DNA from: Moniliophthora roreri
Taxonomy: Eukaryota > Basidiomycota > Agaricomycetes > Agaricales > Marasmiaceae
DNA: 64,000 bases
Assembly (NCBI GenBank): GCA_001466705.2
Contig: LATX02000035.1
Coordinates: 992,001 to 1,056,000 of the forward strand
Direction: 5' to 3'
The position numbers and the translations under genes were made by a program. The notes beneath the pieces are model-generated. The model made no database searches. It was not told the origin of the DNA and saw nothing but the letters and a program-made list of their open reading frames with translations. Shown piece by piece: positions 1-11,139 of this stretch; within the stretch, counting starts at the first letter, position 1, and every line of letters starts with the position of its first letter.

Positions 1-643
1 GTCAAGATCAAGTGCGGGTTCTGGTAGCTCGTTCTGGGAAGATAAGGCTGCGACTTGTTCAATGCTGACATCTAAAGGCGATCATAAGTAGAGAGCCCGA
101 GAAGATGGTTAAGGCCGCGTACCTTTCCCCGACTGCGCGAGAGCTACGAGGGCCAAGGCCACAAAGAATTCGAGTTTGGAGACCCTGGAGCGAGAACTAA
201 CAAGATTGACAATCTACAAAACCCAAATTATAAGAACCACTTCGCAGTGACTTAAGCCACAACACACCTTGTCAATTGTGGCAGCAGGTAGTCCTGAAGT
301 AGCAAGAACTCTCGAGAGCGAGCCCACAGACGTCTCCCCCGTATTTGCTGGGTCAACCGCAACGAAAGCCCGATCATAGATGCTTGGAACCGTTGCATCA
401 GCTGCAAAGATATCAGCTCAGTTCGCCAACAAGATAGTAACCAGAATCAGACATACCTATTACCGAGCTGAAGACCGACGAGGCCTGCGGAGCAGGAGTA
501 GCGGAAGGACTGGGTGCAGCGCTCCAAGGGTCCAGTCCATCGACCACGGAACCGGCTAACGGATTCTCATCGACAAAACTTGCCCCAAAGCCATTGACAG
601 AGTTACCCCCGTATCTTTGAGCTGGACGAGGTGAATTGAACAT
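1..643 (-). CDS. MVP1: Sorting nexin Mvp1, N-terminal part (gene runs off the window)
   Basis: Four exons can be read on the minus strand: 643-457, 401-268, 213-123 and 71-1, joined by introns of 46-55 nt with GTATGT, GTGTGT and GTACGC donors. The protein starts MFNSPRPAQRYGG and continues with a DGLDPWSAAPSPS stretch and an EH-like segment (TIDKIVNLVSSR, then SKLEFFVALALVALAQ). This is the N-terminal layout I know from basidiomycete Mvp1, a PX-BAR sorting nexin that works at the endosome in vacuolar protein sorting. The PX and BAR domains would lie beyond base 1 and are not seen. The ATG at 643 is the first in frame with the recognised N-terminus. The next gene upstream ends only 196 bp away. 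Confidence 0.85.
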
Positions 644-839
644 TGAAACCCCAAAACAGGCGAGGTCAGGGAGACAGGGAGTTGCGCGGTGGCTGTACAC
701 TCCTGCACGTCAGAGCGGCAGGTTCAGGCTTCAGTCAATGATTGGCCAGTTACGGGTATCTTCATAACATCCACATTGCATTCCAAGGTGTATCTACTAC
801 ATGTATTCGAACTTTCCAGATGATCCGTCGAAATATGCC

Positions 840-3679
840 TCAAACCGAGACTTCCTCTGTCTTTTTGGCAGCGAAATGTAGTGTCCAAGAAGACAACAAT
901 CTCCTGCTATTGACCTGCTCTCCGGTCAATCTGAAGGGGTTCATCAATTACCAGCTCAAAAAAGAAACGAGCGCGAAGAAGACGTACCCTGGTGTACCGT
1001 AGGTCAGAGGAGCCATGTATACGAACATCGCAAACATGGCTATACAAAACACGACGAAGATAACGGGCCCCTTGAGACCAATATCTGTCACCGTTCTTCG
1101 CTGAGATCTCGTGGTAGGACCACGAATGGATATGGGGAAGTTGATCGTATCGGAAAGGATGAATTGGAGAACGGCGCCAGCAATGAGTGCAGATGCCAGA
1201 TGAGAGGGAAGATAATGATGAATAAATAGCTGACGGCTCATTAGATAGAATGGAGCGTAGTGGACACCCCAGACGACGAAGAAGAATCCAGTCGAGTTCC
1301 AGAGACGATTACGGACAGCTGCAATAACAATAAGAATTGGGGTAATCTTATCTGAGAAGTCAACACCTACGGTCAGGAATGGGTTGATGATTACGTCGGC
1401 GAGCCAAAAGGTCGGCACCAAGGATGCCGACATACACAGACAATGCAACAACACAGAACCACCACCCAATGAGGTTCCCGATAAGGTAAATCTGCTTCTG
1501 GGTTTCATTCTCCGTCCAGAAGCTGATACCGCTGAGGAGGAATGGCCAGTTAATAGGTCCAGAGGCGTAAGGGTGGGTGGCAGTCAAGCCTGCGTTGTGC
1601 TGTAACATCAACAACTGGAGTTCACCCCACTTTCTGAAAAAGTTCATTTTCTTGGGAACTTTCTCGGGTTGACCACTGTTGCGGTCGAATGGCTCTTCCC
1701 CGGCTGAATGAAGATACTAAACATAGTAGCCGAGAGATTCAACGCGAAAAACGTACTTTCGTCTGCAATAATATCATGTACAACCCAAGTTGCAGTTTTC
1801 TCCGTTGGATTCTTGTTTCCGTTGATCTCCTGCTGCTTGAAAGCCCAATCCGGGAGCTGCTTATTGTGTGTCCACATTGAGACTTTTGTCTGAGCATGGA
1901 CAAGCCGGAAGTAGCCGGATTTACTCTTCCAAACTTCTCCATCGTGACCGTCTACTAGCTGGATGTAGAACAAGGTCTCGTTATATCGTGACCCATCGTG
2001 CTTGGGCCAGGTAGTAAACTCTTGGTTGGTAGGCATCAAAGGGGACGCAACGTCATGCGTAAGCAAGTAACTGTCTGTGTTGACGTGAAGAAGCTGAATG
2101 AGGTCGTTGTGGCGAACAATTCTTCCACGTCCGGTTGGGGGAAGAGCCTTAGTCGGGACAATCTGCCAGTAATTGTTACTATCGTCGTGACCATAACCAG
2201 TCACCTGTTGTCCTACATAAATGTTTAGCGGCCGAAAACATTACAGGACAGACATCACCATACCCTGACTGCTGATACGACCATCATCGTACTTGAGAGG
2301 GTATTTGTCGACGTGGGAATGTAAGAAGACTTTGGTATCTTTGTGTTTCATGGTCACGGTATCAAAGTATCTGATTTCTGAATTCGAAATTCAGTAACAC
2401 GTCAGAATATCATGATGAGAGTACTCACCTAAACTGTTCATAAGCATTTCATTACCAGCCAAAGTCTCCTGGAACGCAGGGCTCATGAAGGTATCACCAG
2501 GGCCTGACATAGGGAGCAGGGCAAAGTGGACATAGAAGAAGGAAAGGTAAATAATGAACGGGATGAGGATAAATCCCACGGCTCTTGCCATGAAGTGGTT
2601 CCAGAAATGTTCCTTTTAATCATCAAACCTTGAGTACTCGATACCAACTCAATCAACGTACCATTGTGTGCCCACGTCTGTAGTCCAAAATTCCCCAGAG
2701 GTCAATGAGGACGGCAACGCCAATGGTTGCGACAGTAAGAACACCGTTGACCTTGGAGCCCCAAGTGCAAGCCATGCAAGCACCTGTGCCCAAAAGCCAG
2801 CCCCACCATTCCGTCGTGAATTCACTGCAAACCATCATAAACAGAAGAAATTACTCGAGATAAGATGAACACACCGGTATCGAAGCTTCTGGAAACGAAT
2901 GTACGCATAAATCGTCAAAGACATGAAAAAAATCAATGTTGCGTCCAAGAGAATAAGTCGTGATTGAGCAATGTGCGCATTGTCTTGAAAGGGACGTCAA
3001 TAAGGCCTAAAGCCTCAATAACTAGGCACTCACCAAAGAGGATGATCGAAGCTGAAAAGGCCGCAATTATCGTCGAATATCCACTCTCCTTCATGATAGC
3101 GTATACAACCGGGATGGTCAAGCTACCAAAAATTGCAGCCAGTGCACGCATGCCAACGTAAGGGACATGATGTTCCGTGTAGCTATCACCAATATTATCG
3201 AATTTAAAGAGGCCGTCGAATCCTGAGAACCAGCCGGCGAGACCGAAGAGGAGTTTTGCGAAGGGAGGGTGAACATCAAAATAGTATTCTCCACGAATGT
3301 AATACGACGCAAATTTTCCAAAATGTACTTCGTCGAAACTGGGGAAAGTCAGTGCGTGAGAGAGGTAAAGTCAAGTTTGCGAGACGCACACAACTTGGTC
3401 TGGTTGGTTGATTTTGTAGAAACGCAAGGCAAAAGCCAACGCTGTCAACACTGATATGACGACGACACTGGCTGTCTCTGTTTCAAGCGTCCTCTCTATA
3501 GGATGACGGTTGTTCTGCCAACTCTTGTCAGTTCAACGCGCCTGCGTGGCAGCGACGAGACTCACAGGATTTTGGTAGACATCGTCGGCATGTTCTTCTT
3601 CTTGAAAACGGTCGAATTCCTCTGGTTCCGCCTGTGGTACTCTCCGCTGGCGTAGCTTGCTACCGCCGGGTTCCGACAT
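840..3679 (-). CDS. PMT4: Dolichyl-phosphate-mannose--protein mannosyltransferase, Pmt4 type
   Basis: An intron-rich gene for a polytopic ER enzyme that transfers mannose from dolichyl phosphate to Ser/Thr of secretory proteins. Visible landmarks in order are: the N-terminus MSEPGGSKLRQRRVPQ; the loop-1 motif FDEVHFGKFASYY with the catalytic Asp-Glu; DVHPPFAKLL; the Pmt4-like block SGPGDTFMSPAFQETL; the MIR region (YLLTHDVASPL); HYAPFYLMSRQLFIHHYLP; and the C-terminal APLTYGTPG. The last intron splits TPG and is followed by LTGEQVNSRRLLSSW and the stop at 840-842. Many introns are near 50 nt; one (near 3000) interrupts the block that reads IILFDNAHIAQSRLILLD once spliced. The sequence is closest to Pmt4 rather than Pmt1 or Pmt2 from the SGPGD block and the C-terminus. 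Start ATG is at 3677-3679. Confidence 0.95.
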
Positions 3680-3981
3680 GAGGGTAAAGGTCGAGTTCAA
3701 AGTTGATACGTGCGCTCGCTTGATCGGCACTGCGAACAGGTTTATATAAGCTGGGCCTGGCTGGTCGCACAGTCTGCCAGTGCAAGGTTTTCCCATACAC
3801 AAAACGTAAGGTGCCACGCTTCAGAAGATTTTGTGAGTGTTCGACGTCTGGTTCGTTCAAGAGGCACTAAACTTCGAATCCTCAGCACTCTCGCATTAAA
3901 TTTGAATAATCGACTGGAAACATGAAAGTCCATAGTTGTATAGTCGTGTGTAGTCAATGGTACTGAAGGACCAAGAAAACA

Positions 3982-5539
3982 TTACAATGATGCCCTAGCA
4001 TTACCCGCTTCGCTGTTCAAGACCTTGGAAATCACCCCGGCAAGCGCAGATGGCTTACCCTTCAGAGACGTGCTCAAGAACCATTCTTTCCCGATATAGT
4101 TCCTGATCCTGTTCAAGAAAGAGGCTGGTTAGGAGCGTACGAGTCCAGAAGCAGAACGATTCCTACCCATCTGGAAGTATCACAACGACATTCGCGTCCT
4201 GTTTCTGGGCGATCTTCCTGCCCTCTTCAGTCTCTGCTAGCCATTTCAATGCGCCACTTAGTGCACTGCCGCTGCTACCTCCAACCAGTAACCCCTCGTT
4301 GCGGATGATAGACTGCACAGTGGCAAAAGCCTCGGGGTCAGAAGTCTTCACCCAAACGTCGATATCTTTGGGATCGCGAGACAAGACCTGAGGGATGAAG
4401 TCATATCCAATCCCTTCAACCACATACGGTTTTCCTTCGGACGCCTTGTTAATAGACTCTGGCAAAGCAAGAATACTCCCCTCCTGTACAAGATGTGAGG
4501 GTCGAGCGTCTCGCTGGGAATGTCAGGACTCACGGGGTCGACACCAACTATCACACAATCCTTGTTATGCGTCTTCTTGATAGCATGAGAAAGACCAGTT
4601 ATGGTCCCACCAGTTCCGGCGCTGGAAACGAGAACATCCACTTTCCTGGTCGATGGTCTAGCAGATGTTGATGGCGTTGATACTACGGCCTCAATGATCT
4701 CCGGGCCCGTTGTCAATTCATGGGCAAGTGGATTGTTGATCTGTGAGTATGGTTGTCTAGGCCAGAGTGATTATGCTAATGAGAAAGGTGTAACTGACAT
4801 TGCCATATTGATCGAGAATGATGCCATATGGGATTTCCCGCTGAAGTTTCCGCGCAACACCTAGAATCGTTAAGGAATTCAGCCACGAGACACCCTGTAT
4901 GATGAGATGGACTCTACCTATGTGGCTTTCGGGTGAATCCCATGCTGCTTCGGTGGGCGTTCGCACCACTTCGGCTCCTAGAGCACGCAAGGCTGCTTCC
5001 TTCTCCTAAAAGAACAGAAACAGACGTGTCAGCATCACGCCGCCATAAATGATGCTATGAATAAACACACCAATGACATTTTATGAGGCATGGTGATGAT
5101 CACCGAATACCCCTTATCTACAGTATTCAGCATGCATTCATATCGGTAAAGCATGTCGTGTATACCTTGATGGCGCAAGCCATGGCAAGACCGATACCTA
5201 GAGCAAACCCATAAACGTCTGCTGATGACTTGACGCAAAAGCCTACCTGTATTCCCAGACGTGGGCTCGATGACAACACTTTTACCCGGTATCAGCTTCC
5301 CATCCCTCTCTGCAGCTTCGACCATTGCTTTCGCAATACGATCCTTGACTGAACCTCCAGAAGACATATACTCGACTTTACCGACTGAGAGAGTTGATCG
5401 GTGAGGGCAGCCATCGACTGTGACCGATCTAGTACTCACGTAGATTGCATTTGAGACCATATTGCTTTGCGATTCGGTCCAAGCGAATCAGGGGTGTGTT
5501 TCCAACGGCATCAAGAGCGCTACTGAGTATTTGAGGCAT
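3982..5539 (-). CDS. Cystathionine beta-synthase, catalytic core only
   Basis: A pyridoxal-phosphate enzyme of about 369 residues that condenses serine with homocysteine in transsulfuration. The protein starts [20 protein letters not shown]. It carries the PLP-lysine block [12 protein letters not shown], the substrate loop EPTSGNTG, the phosphate-binding [10 protein letters not shown] and the C-terminal [14 protein letters not shown]. The SSGGSVKDR wording and [21 protein letters not shown] fit CBS rather than O-acetylserine cysteine synthase, whose motif is usually NPGGSVKDR. After [16 protein letters not shown] only about 30 residues remain before the stop at 3982-3984, so the paired Bateman (CBS) domains of yeast Cys4 are missing. 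Several short introns interrupt it. A cysteine synthase-like activity cannot be excluded. Confidence 0.88.
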
Positions 5540-5609
5540 TGCAAGAGATGCTTGATGATGTGGTGGAGGTGGAAGGAAAGGACAAAATGATGACAAGATC
5601 CGCAGGATT

Positions 5610-5660
5610 CCTAAATATTTTTTTATGTATTTTTTTAATTTTTTAATTTTTTAATTTTGG
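5610..5660. repeat. Poly(dA:dT) tract with short tandem TTTTTTAA units
   Basis: A run of T blocks separated by AA or ATG lies just upstream of the CBS start codon. It is low-complexity DNA and a possible promoter element for the minus-strand gene. Confidence 0.6.
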
Positions 5661-6250
5661 TACTTGATCACCGCTTCCATGTGGACATCAAGCTCGAACT
5701 TTGGATTCGAAGCACAACTCTGTTAGCAACAATTTCCTTGCATGTGTTCCATTCATGATATTGTGTCCCAAAGCACTTGCTAAGCTGCCTGTCTCGGTAA
5801 TCGCCGATCGGAATTGGCGACAGCTCGTCCAGTCACACTGTGACCATTGACGGTTAGGAGCTACCTGAAGCTTTCCGTCGACCACAACATGCCATGTCGG
5901 TCCTCGGGAGCTGTTTACGATTGACTGTCAACTCGAGATCGATCAGGTTTGGCACGACCACTCAGTCGCAACTCGCATGTACGCGTTCACGCAGGTAGAA
6001 TGACTCTGCAAAGTGAACGAAAGCAGGTTGTATTATCCAAGACCAGAGATTCTTGTGTTTCATACTCGTGCGGGCAAAAAGATATCAATTTCTTCACCAC
6101 TCCCTTGCACCACTTTCTTGCACCTCGTCGCAAAACTGCCGGATCATGGTTCCAAGCAACTTTAGGAGTTCATCCAGCAATCGATAGGAACCTAGGAACT
6201 TCAGGACACAATCGGTAACTTAATCATTAGGGTGGCCCCCCTTTCGGGCG

Positions 6251-6260
6251 TATAAATATT
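6251..6260 (+). promoter_or_regulatory. TATA box of the repeat-protein gene
   Basis: The sequence TATAAATATT is a strong TATA match, 164 bp upstream of the ATG at 6415. A CT-rich stretch (about 6320-6400) follows before the start codon. Both features are common in highly expressed fungal genes; strong expression is an inference. Confidence 0.6.
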
Positions 6261-6414
6261 GGAGAGTAACAGCCTGACTTATCAGGTTTTCTTTGTTGCG
6301 GAATCTTCCAAAGCCCGCCATTTCTTCCTCGGAGCTCTGCAAGCTACACTTGTCAGGCCCATTCCCCCTCCCTTCCTTTGAAACGACACTCTTTGAATTA
6401 TATCTCTGCCTACC

Positions 6415-9400
6415 ATGCTCACTCTGCGCAAATTATTCGTCTCCCTTTGTGCTGCCACGACTCTGGTTTCCACCACAGTCGCAGTACCAGCACCTCACGT
6501 CCCGAATGCCGTTGCCGCTGCATCCTCGACTGGTGCCATTTTTGACCCCCGATGCGAGTGTTATACCAACCCCCTCCCCGTAATCATTAGTGATTGCAAG
6601 GACAAGATCTCCCCGCTCCTTGATCAGCTCAGTAAGTCTCTTCTTTCTAAACTCGATGCTGGTTGTTTTAACTTTTTCATAGAATCTTTCGGTCCTTCGG
6701 ACTGCACGGCTGACAAGATCAAGACAGTGGTCGTGTCAATCAAGGGCGTTCTCTCAGAGGGTATCGACCAGATCAACATCCTGGCCGCCTCCAACGTCGA
6801 TCTCAACACCAGATTGTCCAACGGTACCTCGGTCCTCTCTGTCGCTGATTGCGCCACCCTCCTCGCTGGTCTTATTACTGTACGTTGCTCTCGATAATCG
6901 AACCTGAATGGTACCAATCTCTATTTAGATGATCTTCGGTTGCTTCGGTGTGGTCCTCAAGATGGTTGTCACTGCTCAGTCCACCGCTGTCATTGCAGTC
7001 TTTGCAGACCTTGGGTATGTCTCATTCATTCCTTAAAGGACTACTTTTAACGCACGCGCCCTTCAGTATCTGCGTCGCTCAGTTCTTGAAAGCGTCGTGC
7101 ACCGTTGTTAGTGATGGCAGCCTCCTCACCGCCGTGGTTCCCCAAATCACAGCGTCCCTTGGAGTTGCCATCACCCTCGGCATCACCTCTTCTTTCGACT
7201 ACTGCAAGATTGACTTCACCAAGCTCACAGGTGTGACTGTAGGTGCAACCGTTGTCACTGCCGTTAATTCGACGGTTGCAACTGCCATTAATTCGACGGT
7301 CGCAACTGCCCTTAATTCGACGGTCGCCACTACCGTCGTCTCCAACACTCCCGTCTCGATCGTTCTTATCCTCCAGGACTGCTGGAGCAAGGTTTCTCCT
7401 CTCCTTGATCAACTTAGTTAGTTTTTTGCCATTCATAGTTTTACTGGCTGACCAGCTTTGATTTCAGAGGCGTTAAGCCCTTCCGATTGCACTGCCGATA
7501 AGATCAGCCTTATAACCGCTCAAGTGAAGACCATTCTCGTGTCTGTTACCGCTCAGGTTAAGCTCCTTTCTGGTGCTAGCGCCGATGTCGTCCTTGCCAC
7601 CGGCAATGGCAAGACCATGTCTATCACCGATTTGTCCTATCTCTGTGGTGACATCGTTGTTGTACGTCCTTTGCGAGCTTGTGTCGTTGAAGATTCTCAC
7701 CGCTTTTCAGTGCATTCTGGCTGCTCTTCTCAAGGTTATCGTCAGCTCCCAGTCCAAGGATGCCGTCGTTAAGGTTTGCGTCGATCTTTGGTACGTGATT
7801 TATTCACTTCTCTTGATCTCCCTGTACTGACTTGTAATATTCAGCGTTGTCATTGGTACTTTCCTCAAGGCCTGCTGTGATGTCGTTCCCTTCAATGGCG
7901 GACTTGCCGCTGCCGTCATTCCGATCGTCAAGTCGTCCATGGGTGTCATTATCTCTCTTGGCTGCACCAGCTCATTCGACTTCCTTGGATTTGACTGGAC
8001 CCAAGTTGCAAAGGAACTTGGAAAGGACTTGACCATCAGCATTGCTACCAGCGTCGCATCCAACACCACAGCCACTGTCATCGCTAATACCACCTCCACC
8101 GTCGTGAATGTTGGAAATACCATTGCCAACACCACCTCGACCGTCGTGAATGCTGGGACTACCGTTGTAAACGGCACCTCCACTGCTGTGAACGCTGGTG
8201 TTGTCTCCATCGTCTCTATCTTTAATGACTGCGGCAGCAAACTCTCTCCTTTGGCTGATCAGCTCAGTGAGTGAATCGGTCACTTGTTTGACGCATTGAT
8301 ACTCATGAACTCGCAGAGAAACTTGGCGCCAATGACTGCACGCCTGACAAGATTCAACCCATTGTGGATGAGATGAAGGGTGTTCTTGTTTCTGCCACCA
8401 CTCAGATTCAGGGTCTCAGCGGCAAAACTATCGAGATTGTTCTCGCTTCCAACGGCTCGGTCATCTCTGTCAGCGACTGCGCTAAGCTATGCGGTAATCT
8501 CGTCATCGTACGTCTTCACATCGTTCTTTGGCTGGATGAAGCCTGAATTAATTCTTTCTGTAGAGCATCTTCACTGCCGTGTACTCGGTCATCCAGATCG
8601 TTGCATCCAGTAACCAGAAGGCCGTCTTTGCCATCTTCATTGATCTTCAGTATGAATCATGCTATTTGTCCTTTGCTGCACGAGCTGAATAATTTCTACA
8701 GTGCTTGCATTGGTACCTTCATTAAGACTGCTTGCTCTGTTGTCACCTTCAACGGCGGCCTCATTACGGCTCTCGTCCCCGTCATCAAGGGTTCGCTCCA
8801 CGCCACCATTAAGATGGGTTGTGGCAAAGACCTTGACTTCTTGAACATTGATTTCCAGTCCATCTCCCAGCAGCTTGGTGTTCAAGTTGTGACCTCCTTG
8901 TCTGTCGTCAGCGTTCTAATCGACATCACCGCCAAGATCTCTCCCCTCACCGATCAGCTCAGTCAGTATCTTTTTTGTTCTCGAAATGATTCCCCTCTCA
9001 CTCATTCTCCGCAGAGAATTTGCGTGCTTCAGACTGCACCTCGGATAAGATTACCCCCATCGTTAAACAAATCAAGGATATTCTCGTCGCTGCATCCGCC
9101 CAGATCAAGGGTCTCAATGGTCTTACTGTTAATCTCATTCTCGCTGCCAACGGCGCTACCATGTCCGTCGGCGACTGTGCTACCTTGTGCGGCAAGGCCG
9201 TGATCGTACGTCCTCATTCACTTATTCTTTCGTTGAAGTTAACGTCTTTTTTCAGTGCATCTTCGATGCCGTTAGCGCCATGCTCAAGGTTGTTGTAGCT
9301 GGACAATCCAAGGCTGTGATTGCTATTTGCATTGATCTTTGGTGGGTAGTAACAAGTTCTCCTCTGCTACAGGCCCACTGACGATACTATAGCGTCTCTG

Positions 9401-10298
9401 TTGGTACCTTCCTGAAGGTCTGCTGCGACGTTGTCTCCTTCAATGGTGGCCTCTCCGTTGCTCTTCTCCCCGTCATCAAGACGTCCCTCGGCGTCTGCAT
9501 TTCCCTCGGCAGTAGCTGTACTAGTGCCTTTGGTTTCCTTGGCGTCGACTTCACTCAGTTGGCAAAGGACCTTGGCGTCACCCTCGGTGGAGCTGTTAGT
9601 GCAACTACCCTCGTCTCCCTCCCTGCTATAATCGCGGATGTCAATGCCAAGATCACTCCCTTGGTTGCCCAGCTAGGCATGTTCTCAGCCCATTGATCTC
9701 AAGGTTTCAACTCATCGCATTTCACGTTTAGCTGCTCTCAAGAACGACAATTGCAATGGTGGCAATGTGAACGCCATTGCCGTCCAGATCAAGCAGATCA
9801 TTGTCGCTGCTACCGCTCAGGTTCAGCTACTTGTTGGTGCCGATGCTTCCGTCGTTCTGGCTTCCAACGGCAAGGTTCTCAGTGTCGGAGACTGTGCCGC
9901 TGCCATGGCAGGTCTTTGCAAGCTGTTCTTTGGAGCTATTGATGCTGTTCTTAGCGTCGTCACTGCGGCACAGGCTAAGGTCGTCTTCGGCATTTGCGCA
10001 GACCTTGGGTATGTGTTGATAGTCTTCCCACATTTACCTGTCTGACTCTATCCTCCATAGTGTTACCATGGGTGCTTTCATCAAGGTTTCATGTTCGTGT
10101 GTCAACGGTCTCCAGGGTGCTCTCATTTCCCTCATCACCCTTCCTCTTGGTGTTTGCATGAAACTCCAGATCACCAACAACTTTTCGTTCCTCAACGTCA
10201 ACTGGACCGATATCACCGTCAAGACCGGTATCAGCATTGGCGGCATCTTGTCCAACCTCTTGTCTGGCGGTCTCCGCATCAGCCTCAAGTGGAATTAA
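6415..10298 (+). CDS. Secreted five-unit tandem-repeat protein, unrecognised family
   Basis: Fifteen exons join to a 1052-residue protein: 6415-6631, 6683-6879, 6929-7014, 7067-7416, 7468-7661, 7711-7790, 7845-8266, 8317-8507, 8564-8649, 8702-8961, 9015-9205, 9256-9341, 9393-9676, 9732-10008 and 10061-10298. Total length is an exact multiple of three. Residues 1-23 form a signal peptide ending near TTVAVPAP. The rest is five copies of one module. Each has segment A (SDCT.DKI...QIK.IL, ending SV.DCA.LCG), a segment B of about 28 residues (C.F..V...LK.VV..Q.KAV) and segment C (GTFLK..C.VV...GGL, then DC..KISPL.DQL). Introns fall in the same phases (1, 0, 2) in every module. Units 1 and 2 carry extra Asn-Ser/Thr repeats rich in N-glycosylation sites. 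I do not recognise the family. It lacks the eight-cysteine CC pattern of hydrophobins. A cell-wall or surface role is inference. Confidence 0.85.
7263..7334 (+). repeat. 24-bp coding minisatellite, three copies
   Basis: Three adjacent 24-bp units each encode an octapeptide of the form (V/I/L)NSTVAT(A/T), giving three NST glycosylation sequons in repeat unit 1 of the secreted protein. Copies differ at only a few positions. Confidence 0.9.
8083..8208 (+). repeat. 42-bp coding minisatellite, three copies
   Basis: Three 42-bp units encode 14-residue repeats like ANTTSTVVNAGTTV. Each contains an NTT or NGT sequon. They lie at the same place in repeat unit 2 as the 24-bp repeats in unit 1, but the repeat length differs, so the two arrays probably grew independently. 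Confidence 0.85.
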
Positions 10299-11139
10299 TC
10301 ATTCTACAGTTAGCAGGCCAGGAATTGATTCTGGGCTTCAATAAGGACTTTTTTTTACAACGACTAAACACGCACATTATGCATTATAGTAAGCTACATT
10401 ATCAGGAATTGGAATCATTTGGTACTGGGTCGGTCTATGACTTTTGTTACAGTACTTTGCGACCTACGATTATAATACGAGTACTTCCTCGCTGATAAAT
10501 GGAAAAGTATCTTTTCGTAGTTTTTCTACAACCCGAGTGACTGCGACTTGATTACAGCTATTTGCAGAACATAGGGCGGGAGCCATTTTTTCCCGCGCGA
10601 GCAAATCACATCTTCCAAACAAATCTTTCGGCTGCACCTTCCCATCAAAGCGCATAAGCGAGCTGACCGAGGCATCCAGGCAGCCTCATTGACATATCTT
10701 TGACTAAGGAAGTATATGGAAGATGATTTCGAGCGTTTTTGGAGCCCTGCGCAACTTAAAAGCACTGCTCACAAATTCCCAATGTCCGTCAAAATTCACG
10801 ATATGTTACACACACTGACTGAGAGTCCATGCCAGCTCCAAGAATGAGCAATTAGAAGGTGTAGGTAATTAGGACAGGGAAGAATTAGGTCAAATGGAAG
10901 GTGGAGGATGCCTCGGCTAACGGTCGGAAGATTGCCTTGGAAGGTTGCAATGCACAGGAAAAAAAACTCGGTCCCGCCCTATGTTCTGCAAACAGCTGTA
11001 ACTGCCAACGGCAAAGCGGATCCGGATATAGATATTGAAAAATGATATTGACATCACAGCTTTCATTTCCATATAGACAACCACCTGAGGCCAACACGCA
11101 CAACACACGGTTCTCCTTTGTCACTTCTGTGGCTTCGCA
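10299..11139. other. Intergenic region containing an inverted repeat pair
   Basis: This 841-bp gap lies between two plus-strand genes. It holds a pair of inverted repeats (10552-10584 and 10970-11002), listed separately. I see no supported gene. Confidence 0.6.
10552..11002. repeat. Candidate small element with ~33-bp inverted ends
   Basis: The block TTTGCAGAACATAGGGCGGG at 10561-10580 recurs in reverse complement at about 10974-10993. The match extends to 33 bp (10552-10584 against 10970-11002) with two or three differences, and weaker similarity continues inward through a T-run and CTTCCAA blocks. Nothing between the arms codes for a protein. This could be a non-autonomous DNA element or an inverted duplication. 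Confidence 0.55.

Larger units (their letters stand above)
5540..6414. other. Divergent intergenic region with a T-rich tract
   Basis: This 875-bp gap separates the start of the CBS gene (minus) from the start of the repeat-protein gene (plus) and must hold both promoters. Near 5610-5660 it has a long AT tract in which a TTTTTTAA-like unit recurs several times, 75-120 bp upstream of the CBS start. Tracts of this kind often keep promoters free of nucleosomes. I see no convincing ORF. Confidence 0.6.

Noticed and set aside
7047..9217. Several antisense frames across the five-unit repeat gene
   Set aside because: All mirror exons of the plus-strand gene and break at its introns.
6415..10298. 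Repeat gene as a hydrophobin or as several separate small genes
   Set aside because: The hydrophobin cysteine pattern is missing. Splice phases join all units in frame, and only the first unit has a signal peptide.
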